NCBI GenBank assembly: GCA_964420045.1
Contig: CAYQPQ010000004.1
Span: 1-59,437, forward strand
Direction of reading: 5' to 3'
DNA from: GCA-016699975 sp964420045
GTDB lineage: Bacteria; Patescibacteriota; Minisyncoccia; Moranbacterales; UBA1568
DNA: 59,437 nt
Below the pieces are notes generated by a model, which saw only the letters and a program-made list of their open reading frames with translations, made no database searches and had not been told where the DNA came from. Every line of letters starts with the position of its first letter. The stretch's first letter is position 1. Both the position numbers and the translations under genes were made by a program. Positions 9,014 to 16,787 of this stretch are shown here, one piece after another.

Positions 9014-11404
9014 TTACTCCATCTTGACAGTGATAACAGAGTTTCCAGTGGACACAAAGGCGGTTTTCGTGCTCGGATCGAGAGCGAAATGAGTCGCTCC
9101 TTGAAGGGCATCGCTTGCGTATTGTGCCGTGATAGCGCCGGTTGCGACATCGTACTGGACAATGCGTCCGGCGATACCGTCGAGTACGAAGAGTTGCCCG
9201 TTGTCTTCTTGGGAAGATACGGATATATCGGTGGGAAATATCGGCGTTGTTGAAGATTCAAACTCTTTTGTTTGCAGGATCCCGCGGAAATAGGTGTGAA
9301 TTCCTGAGCTGTCGGCAACGAATACGGAGTCACTTACGGCGATTGTTGATTCCGGTTGTATGGAGACGGATTCTCGAAACCATGATGTCGCAGATCCAAA
9401 CCCTCCGTCGGCTCGCGGATATCGGGAGAGTGTGTTTTCGGTCGGGTTTAATGCGTAGAGATAGGTGGACGATGCGGCAATATGAGTCACGTCGGCGGCG
9501 TTCGGAAGTACGAACCTCTCATCGGAAAAGCGATTCGTTGCGGGAGTGAAAAAGAGTATGGTTCCATCCTCGGTTACTATGAGAAGAGCTCCGAGATCCG
9601 GCATAGCAACTCCCATTCTTGCGGTTTTTTCGTCAGGGTAGGCGATCTGTGTGGTGTTTTCTCCATTCGATCCTGCGCGATAGATCGCATCTTTTGTGAT
9701 GAGGAAAAGAGTCTCTTGAATGCGGGCCATGCCGACGATATCGGAGAATGTTCCAATGACCGACGGTTGTCCTATGAAGTGAATGTTAATGTCTTGCTCT
9801 AATTCGCGAGGCGTTTCGGTGATTGTATTTTCGGCGTTGGATGGTTCTTCGGCAGTTGTTTGCGAGGTATCTTTTACTACAAATATTCGGACCAGCAAAA
9901 ATGTCGCACTTATGCCAAGGATTGCAAGACCGGATATTTTCAGTACCTTTTGTTTTTTGGCAGGGAGATTCTCGAACCATGCTTTGAGAAAACGACACAT
10001 CTGTGCGCACTTCGAAAATGCGACTCTTCCTGTCTGAAGAATCCCCTTGAAGAGTGCGGCGCTTCTTGACTCGCCGTGCACGGGAATGTGAACGGTACTG
10101 TGTCTGGAAAAAACCGAGAGAGACGAGATATTCCCGAGAGTTCGCCGAGCTTTTTCGGACAGTCTGTGCATCAGGGGTGCCGGTTGTCGATCGGATCGTC
10201 CGAGGATCATTTTATTGCCGGCGGCTTCTGCGAGGGGGATATTGCGAGGTGCGCGTTCCGTTGTCGAAGGTGGCAACGCGCTCTCTATCGGAAAGTTGGA
10301 GAGGCGCCTTTTTTCTTGCCATGAGCGGAGCGCGGATCGTATCTTTGAGGAGAGAGCTGTCGACACTGTTTTGATACTTTGTATTCCGGAGTGCAATGCG
10401 GGGAGGATGTTTCTTCTGCACTGTGTTTTGATATGTCGGAGCCAGACGTTGATATTTTCAAGAAACATGTGGACACGTTCCCATGTTTCACTGCTTTCTT
10501 CGCTGGGTGCCTCTCCGGTTACATAAATGTGCCCCGTTTTGTTGTCTATTCGATCTTGCTCACCGGATTTTTTCTCGCGGAGGCCGTCCTCGATGCTGTT
10601 TCCTTGTTGTTTCGACGATTCAAAAATAGCTCGGCTCCAGGCGTTTGGTACGGAGTCGATGGTGGCAAGAGTTCGTTTTGGTGCCGGTTTTCGTTCGTAT
10701 CCCGATATCGTGCCAATGGTAATGCACACGCTCGCGGATATATCAAGCTGGTTGATAACAGCGGTTTGCAGGAGTTGTTCGAATTGATCGTTTGGCAAAC
10801 GATTGGCGGATCGTTCGAGTTCCGTTTCGGAGAGGATGGAGAAGATCTCCGGCGTAGTGATGAGTATTCGATCGCCAGGTGAAATTTTCCCGCTGGCCAC
10901 ATCGGTGAATGTTTTCATCGGGTGGTCATTGTCCGAGTCGGCGAGCCCCTCACTTATATCGGAGAGGTGTCTTTCTCGAAAGAGGAGGACTTTTGCGTTC
11001 CCTGCAACTGAGAAATGGAGATTGTTTCGCTCAATGATGCAAAGAGCTGCGTCGAGCGTCCCGATCCATTCGGTGTTTCCTTCTTTAGCGAGCTCTGCGA
11101 GTCCGATATTTACCTTGTGAAGTGCTGATTCAAAACTTTCGATGGCGCCTCGGCGAGGGTTTCCATAATATTCTTTCTTGGCGAGCGAGGAAAGAAAATT
11201 GACGATATAAGCGGAATGTTCACTTCGATCTTGTATGATCATGACGCCAGCAAGCATGCCGAGCGGTTCTCGGGCGATATTGTCCGGAAGATGCTGAAAA
11301 GATACCGCATACGGCTTCAAAAAACCGTTTCGAGCAACGGATATCTCGGTAGCCGTCGGCGCGATTTTTTCTGGCGCTTTCGGCGAAACAATCTTTCTTG
11401 CCAT
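9014..11404 (-). CDS. PP2C-like membrane protein with extracytoplasmic beta-propeller
   Basis: A 796-residue protein. Residues about 40-235 resemble PP2C/SpoIIE-type phosphatases (GTLDAALCIIERNNLHFSVA, GDRILITTPE), but the usual GDSR/NAGH metal-binding element reads VAGNAKVLLF, so activity is uncertain. A long polar linker follows, then one membrane helix near residues 485-508 (ISGLAILGISATFLLVRIF). The last 250 residues are beta-rich with repeated blade-like strands, suggesting a WD/NHL-type propeller outside the membrane. The topology suggests a sensor whose propeller controls the cytoplasmic domain (inference). The gene is transcribed opposite to its neighbours from its own extended -10 promoter. 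Confidence 0.65.
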   Translation of the reverse strand: MARKIVSPKAPEKIAPTATEISVARNGFLKPYAVSFQHLPDNIAREPLGMLAGVMIIQDRSEHSAYIVNFLSSLAKKEYYGNPRRGAIESFESALHKVNIGLAELAKEGNTEWIGTLDAALCIIERNNLHFSVAGNAKVLLFRERHLSDISEGLADSDNDHPMKTFTDVASGKISPGDRILITTPEIFSILSETELERSANRLPNDQFEQLLQTAVINQLDISASVCITIGTISGYERKPAPKRTLATIDSVPNAWSRAIFESSKQQGNSIEDGLREKKSGEQDRIDNKTGHIYVTGEAPSEESSETWERVHMFLENINVWLRHIKTQCRRNILPALHSGIQSIKTVSTALSSKIRSALRSWQEKRRLSNFPIESALPPSTTERAPRNIPLAEAAGNKMILGRSDRQPAPLMHRLSEKARRTLGNISSLSVFSRHSTVHIPVHGESRSAALFKGILQTGRVAFSKCAQMCRFLKAWFENLPAKKQKVLKISGLAILGISATFLLVRIFVVKDTSQTTAEEPSNAENTITETPRELEQDINIHFIGQPSVIGTFSDIVGMARIQETLFLITKDAIYRAGSNGENTTQIAYPDEKTARMGVAMPDLGALLIVTEDGTILFFTPATNRFSDERFVLPNAADVTHIAASSTYLYALNPTENTLSRYPRADGGFGSATSWFRESVSIQPESTIAVSDSVFVADSSGIHTYFRGILQTKEFESSTTPIFPTDISVSSQEDNGQLFVLDGIAGRIVQYDVATGAITAQYASDALQGATHFALDPSTKTAFVSTGNSVITVKME

Positions 11405-11415
11405 AGATAGAGTAT

Positions 11416-11424
11416 ATTATACCA
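11416..11424 (-). promoter_or_regulatory. Extended -10 promoter for the PP2C-like gene
   Basis: On the minus strand TGG precedes TATAAT (11421 down to 11416). Transcription would begin near 11409, only about 5 bases before the ATG at 11404, giving a nearly leaderless mRNA. Confidence 0.6.
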
Positions 11425-11484
11425 CAAGATGAAGATGCTTTCGCGTAGCGCCGCGCTGTCTCTCCGCGATTCATTTACGGAGCT

Positions 11485-11513
11485 TTGACTTTCCGGGGAT
11501 CGATTCGTATAAT
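11485..11513 (+). promoter_or_regulatory. Sigma70-type promoter for the winged-helix gene
   Basis: TTGACT (11485-11490), a 17-base spacer, then TATAAT (11508-11513). Start near 11520, leader of about 32 bases. Confidence 0.75.
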
Positions 11514-11551
11514 TAAGGGAAAGGCGCAGGGATTTTCTTTATTGTACCGCT

Positions 11552-12154
11552 ATGTCCGACATGTTTGAGACGCTGTTTGGTTCCAAGACGCGGGCGCGAT
11601 TGCTGCGGCTTTTTATTCTCAATCCTGAGAAGGCGTATACAACGGAAGAACTGGCTGAAAAAGCGATTCTTCTGCGGAGTCCGCTGCTTCGTGAGGCGCG
11701 TCAGCTCGCCAAGATAAAGTTCGTTATCGAGCGAACAAAAGCAGGGAAGCCGATTTTCTCGGTGAATCCGAATTTTCCCTTCTTTAACGAATTGCAGTTG
11801 CTTTTTGTTCGTCCCGATTCGAGCGTCTATGACAGCATGTTTAAGAAATTGCAGGCGGTTGGCGATGTGCGCTTGCTTTTGGTATCGGGTATTTTCCTCA
11901 ATTACCAAAAGAGCAAGGCAGACATGATTCTTGTGGTCAATAATCCGAGCCGTGCCAAACTCAAAAGCGCTATCGGATATATTGAGGCGGAAATCGGGCG
12001 GGAGATCCGTTTTGTTCTTATGAATGGCGAGGAATTGCAGTATCGCCTGAATATGATGGACCGATTTCTAATGGAGTTTCTCGAAAATCCCATGCGAGAG
12101 ATCGTGAACAAAGTCCCCGAGCTCAAACGTTTCGTCGCGGGACTCCGCCGATAA
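11552..12154 (+). CDS. Winged-helix / nucleotidyltransferase-like protein
   Basis: A 200-residue protein. Residues 1-70 form a winged-helix DNA-binding domain (LFGSKTRARLLRLFILNPEKAYTTEELAEKA), as in ArsR/MarR-like regulators. The rest resembles the degenerate nucleotidyltransferase-like domain often fused to such heads (VRLLLVSGIFLN, KADMILVVNN). It may be a transcription regulator. The catalytic GS and DxD pattern of true nucleotidyltransferases is not clear. It has its own strong promoter and is followed after 11 bases by rmuC. Confidence 0.65.
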   Translation: MSDMFETLFGSKTRARLLRLFILNPEKAYTTEELAEKAILLRSPLLREARQLAKIKFVIERTKAGKPIFSVNPNFPFFNELQLLFVRPDSSVYDSMFKKLQAVGDVRLLLVSGIFLNYQKSKADMILVVNNPSRAKLKSAIGYIEAEIGREIRFVLMNGEELQYRLNMMDRFLMEFLENPMREIVNKVPELKRFVAGLRR

Positions 12155-12165
12155 TATTTTTCTCT

Positions 12166-13299
12166 ATGGAGGCATTTCTTTTTCCTGTAATAGTGCTTCT
12201 GGTTGGGGTGGTTGCTTTCTTGATGTATGACAAATTTCATTTGAGGGGGCAGTCAGGGAGAGTAGAATCGGATATGTTGCGGGAGGATTTGGCGCGGCGT
12301 ATGGAGGAGATGCATCGAAGTGTTGCGGAAGATATGCATCGATTCTCGTCGTCGTTCTTGCAACAGATGGGGAATTTTCAGGCAAATGTGAGTCATCGTC
12401 TCGAGGACAATACAACGCGACTCGATAGTCGGCTCGATGGCGCGGCGCGTTCGTTTACGGAAGTGCGCGCGGAAATGGGTCGGGTTCGAACGGAAGTCGG
12501 CGTGGCGCTTGAAGAGGTAAAGCACTCAAGCAGCCGTATTCTCGAGGTCGGGAAAGATGTTCGATCGTTGCAGGATATTCTTCGTTCGCCGAAACTCAGA
12601 GGAGGATTTGGGGAATTGCTGCTTGAAGATATGCTCTCTCAAATGTTGCCTCGGGAGTACTATACGATTCAGCATGCCTTTAAGGGTGGGGATGTTGTGG
12701 ATGCGGCGATCCACTTGAAGGGCGGTATCATTAGTGTTGATTCCAAGTTCCCGCTTGAGAACTTTCGAAAACTGGTCGAGGCAAGTTCGGATGAGGAGCG
12801 GAAGCAGTTTCGAAAGCTCTTCTCGTCCGATGTTCGAAAACATGTGGATGCAATTGCGCGAAAATATATCGTTCCAGAGGAGGGGACGCTCGATTTTGCA
12901 CTCATGTATATTCCGGCGGAGAATGTGTACTATGAGATTGTCGTCAAAGACAATGAAGGCGATGGTTTGGCGGAGTATCTTTTCTCAAAAAAGATTGTCC
13001 CGGTTTCACCAAATTCGTTTTATGCGTACATGAGGACGCTCCTTCTTGGACTTCAGGGAATGCAGATTGAGAAACGCGCCAAGGAAATTATGGGCAATTT
13101 GAATCGTCTCGGTCGGGAGTATGATCGATTCTCCAAAGAATTCGAAACGCTTGGCGGTCACATTACCAATGCGGCGAAGAAATATGAAGAGGCGGATAAG
13201 CGTCTTGGGAAGGTGGAAGATCAAATTGCGAGGACGCGTATTGAAGATGACTCGGATTCCGTCGAGCCAATAGCGGTTTCCTCTCCGTCGAATCTGTGA
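12166..13299 (+). CDS. rmuC: RmuC-family DNA recombination protein
   Basis: A 377-residue RmuC homologue. It has an N-terminal membrane anchor (FPVIVLLVGVVAFLMY), a long coiled coil (residues about 30-130) and the conserved RmuC nuclease-like core (LRGGFGELLLEDMLSQ, DSKFPLENF, MYIPAENVYYEI). RmuC limits inversions at inverted repeats and is related to restriction-endonuclease-like folds. It is notable that a long inverted-repeat element follows directly. The gene begins 11 bases after the winged-helix gene, so the two are likely one operon. Confidence 0.92.
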   Translation: MEAFLFPVIVLLVGVVAFLMYDKFHLRGQSGRVESDMLREDLARRMEEMHRSVAEDMHRFSSSFLQQMGNFQANVSHRLEDNTTRLDSRLDGAARSFTEVRAEMGRVRTEVGVALEEVKHSSSRILEVGKDVRSLQDILRSPKLRGGFGELLLEDMLSQMLPREYYTIQHAFKGGDVVDAAIHLKGGIISVDSKFPLENFRKLVEASSDEERKQFRKLFSSDVRKHVDAIARKYIVPEEGTLDFALMYIPAENVYYEIVVKDNEGDGLAEYLFSKKIVPVSPNSFYAYMRTLLLGLQGMQIEKRAKEIMGNLNRLGREYDRFSKEFETLGGHITNAAKKYEEADKRLGKVEDQIARTRIEDDSDSVEPIAVSSPSNL

Positions 13300-13313
13300 G
13301 AGACTTCTTTTAA

Positions 13314-13489
13314 GAGTGTGTCTAAAAAGGCTGTTTTTCCGAAAGAAATTCTTTTTTTGCTTGTCTTACACTTCGTACGTCCGCCCGCAACGCTTTGCGT
13401 AGCAATGCGGACGGGAAAGCCGCAAAAAAAGAATTTCTTTCGAAAAAGCGGTTACATTATGCATTTTGTATAGCTTTTTAGACACCCTC
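13314..13489 (+). repeat. Long palindromic element, copy A
   Basis: A 176-base nested inverted repeat. Outer arms (13314-13332 and 13472-13489) share GTGTCTAAAAAG and its complement. Inner arms (13330-13360 and 13422-13449) share AAAGAAATTCTTTTTTTGC with its complement. The core contains TTGCTTGTCTTAC and CGCTTTGCGTAGCAATGCGG. Copies B (47945-48103) and C (49547-49658) share the core and arm layout. No coding potential is seen. It may also end rmuC transcription. Confidence 0.8.
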
Positions 13490-13494
13490 TAAGA

Positions 13495-13575
13495 GGTGTC
13501 ATCCCAAAATCATTTTAGCTTTTTGTAACGTTTAGCTTTGTGGGACCTGGATTCCCGTCTTCATGGGAATGACAG
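13495..13575 (+). repeat. TGTCATCCC-type short interspersed repeat
   Basis: The segment is bounded by TGTCATCCCAA and GGGAATGACA, which are complementary ends. It contains GGATTCCCGTC...GGGAATGAC, a pattern widespread in bacterial intergenic repeats. A second, partial copy on the other strand lies at 41666-41721. Together with element A it fills most of the interval after rmuC. Confidence 0.55.
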
Positions 13576-13674
13576 AAAGCTACAGTCTCTCCGAAGTTAG
13601 CAATGCCAACTCAGGAATGGCATGCGTCGCTTCGGAGGTTTCGGGACATGACATGGGAGACGGGAAAGAACATT

Positions 13675-14052
13675 ATGGTATCCGATACTCCAAAAGTTTC
13701 AAACATTCCAGCTCCATCTCTTTTTCGGTATGGTACGGCGGCGGCGTTTTTCTACCTCTCGCTTGCGCTTTCGGTGGTGCTGTGGGGGTTGCCTTTCTTC
13801 TTTATTGGCGTCGGAAACGGTACGGCGGTGCTTCGGTATAACGCGTACTTCGGCGTTGATCTGACGGGTGCTTTGTGGCAGACGTTCCTCGTTCCGGCTG
13901 TGACTACAACGTTCTTCTTGGTAAACACGTCTCTCGCTTTTCTGTTTATTCGAAGGAGGATATTTGTTCCCGGAATGATTCTTATGGTAGCTTCTTTCTT
14001 TTTGCATGTAGCCGCGCTTATTGTTGTGAGCGCGCTTATTCTTGTGAATTGA
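13675..14052 (+). CDS. Small integral membrane protein, unknown function
   Basis: A 125-residue protein with three hydrophobic segments (LFRYGTAAAFFYLSLALSVV, LVPAVTTTFFLVNTSLAFLF, MILMVASFFLHVAALIVVSA). The ATG at 13675 is preceded by GGGAGACGGGAAAG, a reasonable ribosome site, so it was preferred over the frame opening at 13603 near the repeat. It ends 2 bases before the sugar-phosphate transferase gene, suggesting co-translation and a role near that enzyme (inference). I recognise no family. Confidence 0.6.
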   Translation: MVSDTPKVSNIPAPSLFRYGTAAAFFYLSLALSVVLWGLPFFFIGVGNGTAVLRYNAYFGVDLTGALWQTFLVPAVTTTFFLVNTSLAFLFIRRRIFVPGMILMVASFFLHVAALIVVSALILVN

Positions 14053-14054
14053 CC

Positions 14055-15092
14055 ATGTCTCTTTCTTTTTACGTCGCTCCGTTTCTCACGAGTTTCTTGG
14101 TGTCGACGTCTCTCCTCTTTCTTTTTCGAGAAATATCCGCGTATCTGTCACGTGCGAGAGGACACTGGTCAATCGATTATCGTCGGTTTGGCGGAGTAGC
14201 AGTGATTCTCTCTTTTCTCTGCGCGGTTCTTTTTCGATCGCCATTGGTGGTTACGCCGGTGATCCTCGGTATCGTTACGGGGTCGATTGCGATTCTCTTT
14301 TTCGGGATATGGGACGATATTGTGACGCTGAGCTGGAAGATGCAGTTGACCTTTCAAATATCCCTCGGGGTGGCGCTCTTTGCTTTCGGTTTGCGGATTT
14401 TCTCTTTGCCGGTGCCGTTTGTCGGGCAGGTATTTGTTGATACGCTGCCCGGTAGCGAGATACTTGGTTTTGTTGTTTTGGTATTATGGGTGGTGTTTGT
14501 TATGAATGCGCTCAATTGGGTTGACGGTGTCGACGGGCTTCTTCCGAGCGTGTCGTTACTCGCCTTCTTTGCGTTGTTTGCTCTCTCGCTTTCTCCTCAG
14601 GTGAATCAACCGCCGCTCGGTATTCTCTCGATAGCGCTTGCCGGGGCCGTTTTTGGACTGCTTTTGTTCAATATTCCGCCCTCGCGATTTCTTTCAGGAA
14701 CAACCGGGTCGCTTTTTATCGGCTTCTCGCTCTCGTCGATCGCGGTGCTTTCGGGAGCCAAAATGGCGACGTGTATTTTGGTGCTTTCTCTCCCGATGCT
14801 TGATGCGCTGTGGGTTTTTTTGGAACGTCTTCGATCCGGACGGTCGCCTTTTCATGGTGGAGACGCTCGGCATCTCCACTATCGTCTTCGGGAAAGAGGT
14901 TGGTCGGATCGCTCGCTCGTTGTCGGGTATACTATATATACCGGCGTTGTCGGAATCATCGCACTTTCTTTTGGCGCTATTGGAAAGACAGTGGCATTTC
15001 TCGTTTTAAGCGTATTGCTCGGAATATTTCTGCTTCGAATGGAGAGAGATACGAAGGTACGCGTGGATCACTCGACCTCTCATGGAATGTAG
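14055..15092 (+). CDS. MraY/WecA-family undecaprenyl-phosphate sugar-1-P transferase
   Basis: A 345-residue polytopic membrane enzyme of the polyprenyl-phosphate N-acetylhexosamine-1-phosphate transferase family. Seen: about ten hydrophobic segments, the DDIV aspartate pair after FFGIWD, the NALNWVDGVDGL motif, and the HGGDARHLHYRL histidine loop near the C-terminus. It starts surface polymer synthesis by moving a sugar phosphate from a UDP-sugar to undecaprenyl phosphate. The WecA/TagO type is more likely than MraY because the NxxNxxDGxDGL form fits it and no mur cluster is nearby. The next gene starts one base after its stop. Confidence 0.85.
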   Translation: MSLSFYVAPFLTSFLVSTSLLFLFREISAYLSRARGHWSIDYRRFGGVAVILSFLCAVLFRSPLVVTPVILGIVTGSIAILFFGIWDDIVTLSWKMQLTFQISLGVALFAFGLRIFSLPVPFVGQVFVDTLPGSEILGFVVLVLWVVFVMNALNWVDGVDGLLPSVSLLAFFALFALSLSPQVNQPPLGILSIALAGAVFGLLLFNIPPSRFLSGTTGSLFIGFSLSSIAVLSGAKMATCILVLSLPMLDALWVFLERLRSGRSPFHGGDARHLHYRLRERGWSDRSLVVGYTIYTGVVGIIALSFGAIGKTVAFLVLSVLLGIFLLRMERDTKVRVDHSTSHGM

Positions 15093-15093
15093 T

Positions 15094-15534
15094 ATGAAAA
15101 AGCACGCCATTTTTCTGTGTGCGGGAGTCTTTTTTCTCGTCGTTTCGATTCCTTTCTTCTTCTTTGAAAAAAGTTCTCAATCGAACGGTGTATGGGTTCG
15201 CATTGGCAACGCCGTATTTTCGGTCGATATTGCCGATACGGAATCGAGTCGGGAGCGCGGGCTTGGGGGACAAGCGGCACTTTGCGATATGTGCGGCATG
15301 CTGTTTCTTTTTGATTATTCGGACACGTATGGGTTTTGGATGAAAGATATGCGCTTTCCGATAGATATTCTCTGGATTCGTGACGGGAGAATCGTGCATA
15401 TCGAACACCGTGTTGATTTTCACGATCAGCAGAAAGTGTATCGTCCTGATCAATCCGCCGATCGCGTGCTTGAGATAGTGGCGGGATCGTGTGAGAAGTG
15501 GGATATACGAGTTGGTGATCCGGTATCGTTTTAG
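15094..15534 (+). CDS. DUF192-family protein with N-terminal membrane anchor
   Basis: A 146-residue protein: an N-terminal hydrophobic signal/anchor (AIFLCAGVFFLVVSIPFFFF), then a DUF192 domain (ERGLGGQAALCDMCGMLFLF, FWMKDMRFPIDILWI). DUF192 proteins are small beta-barrel-like, usually exported, of unknown function. The ATG at 15094 lies one base after the stop of the sugar-phosphate transferase; an ATG 12 bases earlier would overlap that gene. A strong terminator follows. Confidence 0.85.
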   Translation: MKKHAIFLCAGVFFLVVSIPFFFFEKSSQSNGVWVRIGNAVFSVDIADTESSRERGLGGQAALCDMCGMLFLFDYSDTYGFWMKDMRFPIDILWIRDGRIVHIEHRVDFHDQQKVYRPDQSADRVLEIVAGSCEKWDIRVGDPVSF

Positions 15535-15570
15535 GGGCGCGTTCATGATCGTAATCCATAGTGGAAAACA

Positions 15571-15595
15571 CAAAACCCCGCGTTGCGGGGTTTTG
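15571..15595. terminator. Bidirectional intrinsic terminator
   Basis: CAAAACCCCGC (15571-15581) and GCGGGGTTTTG (15585-15595) form an 11-bp stem with a 3-base loop, with A- and T-runs on the two sides. It can stop both the rightward DUF192 gene and the leftward LysM-like gene. The rest of 15596-15772 shows nothing I can name. Confidence 0.9.
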
Positions 15596-15772
15596 GAATG
15601 CAAATAAAGAACGAAAAGTCGAAAAACGAAGAAAGTGAAATTCAGAATGTCACTCCATTCTATCTACCGGTCAAATCTCTCCCATGAGTACCGATCGAAC
15701 CTTTGCTTTTGCAGCGTATCCAAACCTCCTGAGAACTCTTTGAATGAGGATCTGAGTTTGGTGCGGATATGT

Positions 15773-16444
15773 TTAGCGAAGCGAAGGGGCTCGGCTCGAG
15801 TATTTCTTGAGATTCGTGAGTTGCTGATCGCTGAGTTGCTTCGACTTCCCGATAGCTTCTCGTATGAGATCCTTGGAGAATTCTACGCTGGTGCCGACAC
15901 GAACCGGTCCCGAGACGGTGTGTTTTCGAAGATAGTCTTCGATATACACTTTGTGTTCTCTGGAAATTGCCGAGTCGGGATTCTTCTCGAGGAAATTCGC
16001 CGTTGCCTGTCGTGCGAGAAGTGTCATGCTGTCGCCGCGAGCCGCCGTTTCGACGAAAGCCGCTTCAGTTTCCTTGCTTTCAGTCATAGTCGGCGCTGGC
16101 TTTGTGGTGTCTGCAGGCTTCACCTCGGCTGGTTTGGCAGCGGTTGGATTTTCGGGTTTGTCTTCCTTTTTCGCCTCTGGCGCTGTCTTACTCGTATCGC
16201 TCTTCTCGGTTTCACCCTGAGCGAGTTGATCATCCGGCTGGGCGTTCTGATCAGCTTCATCGCTTGAAGTGGTCGTCTCCTCGGTGAGCGCCGGAGCTTG
16301 AGATCGTTGGGAATACGAATAGATGCCGCCGGCAATCGCAAACACAACGAGTATGCTCAAGATGATACGCAAATTGTCTTCGAGCCATGCCTTCAATCCA
16401 CCTTCCTCTTCCTGGTAGTCATCTTCTTGGTGTTCGTCTTGCAT
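15773..16444 (-). CDS. Membrane-anchored protein with C-terminal LysM-like domain
   Basis: A 223-residue protein starting MQDEHQEDDYQEEEGG. A short acidic cytoplasmic tail precedes one membrane helix (IILSILVVFAIAGGIYSY). A Thr/Glu/Pro/Lys-rich linker of about 80 residues follows. The C-terminal domain (ARGDSMTLLARQAT, HKVYIEDYLRK, VGTSVEFSKDLIREAI) resembles LysM-like domains seen in Patescibacteria surface proteins, so it may bind peptidoglycan. The start at 16444 was chosen because AGGCAGGTGA lies 8 bases upstream. A longer form from 16480 is possible. It has its own promoter on the minus strand. Confidence 0.7.
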   Translation of the reverse strand: MQDEHQEDDYQEEEGGLKAWLEDNLRIILSILVVFAIAGGIYSYSQRSQAPALTEETTTSSDEADQNAQPDDQLAQGETEKSDTSKTAPEAKKEDKPENPTAAKPAEVKPADTTKPAPTMTESKETEAAFVETAARGDSMTLLARQATANFLEKNPDSAISREHKVYIEDYLRKHTVSGPVRVGTSVEFSKDLIREAIGKSKQLSDQQLTNLKKYSSRAPSLR

Positions 16445-16536
16445 AGTGTGTGTCACCTGCCTTTCTAGATAATCAATCATGAACAGCGATATCTGAACGT
16501 GCCGCTTGCGTTGAAGTCGGATCGACCGTCCTTTTT

Positions 16537-16565
16537 ATTGTACGGTGCGCTATTTTTGGCGTCAA
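16537..16565 (-). promoter_or_regulatory. Sigma70-type promoter for the LysM-like gene
   Basis: On the minus strand TTGACG (16565-16560), a 17-base spacer and TACAAT (16542-16537). Start near 16530, leader of about 85 bases to the chosen ATG. Confidence 0.75.
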
Positions 16566-16657
16566 CTGGACAACGTACAAGCTTTGTAGTTTAATATCAC
16601 GTACAGTAAACGAGTTGCCAATTCTCTTCTGAAAGAGTGTATTGTCTCGGCTTTTTC

Positions 16658-16686
16658 TTGTTTTCCGGCATCACGGATGCTACAAT
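16658..16686 (+). promoter_or_regulatory. Promoter for the polyprenyl synthetase-uppS pair
   Basis: TTGTTT (16658-16663), a 17-base spacer ending in TGC, then TACAAT (16681-16686). Together with the minus-strand promoter it occupies the divergent interval 16481-16787. The leader would be about 95 bases. Confidence 0.65.
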
Positions 16687-16787
16687 CGCTCTGTATTTTG
16701 CTTCTTTTCGTATCGCATATCTGCGGTTGAGGATTCTCCTGTCGATCGCATCTTTCTTTGTAGATATATTGCCTCGTATCATTCTCT

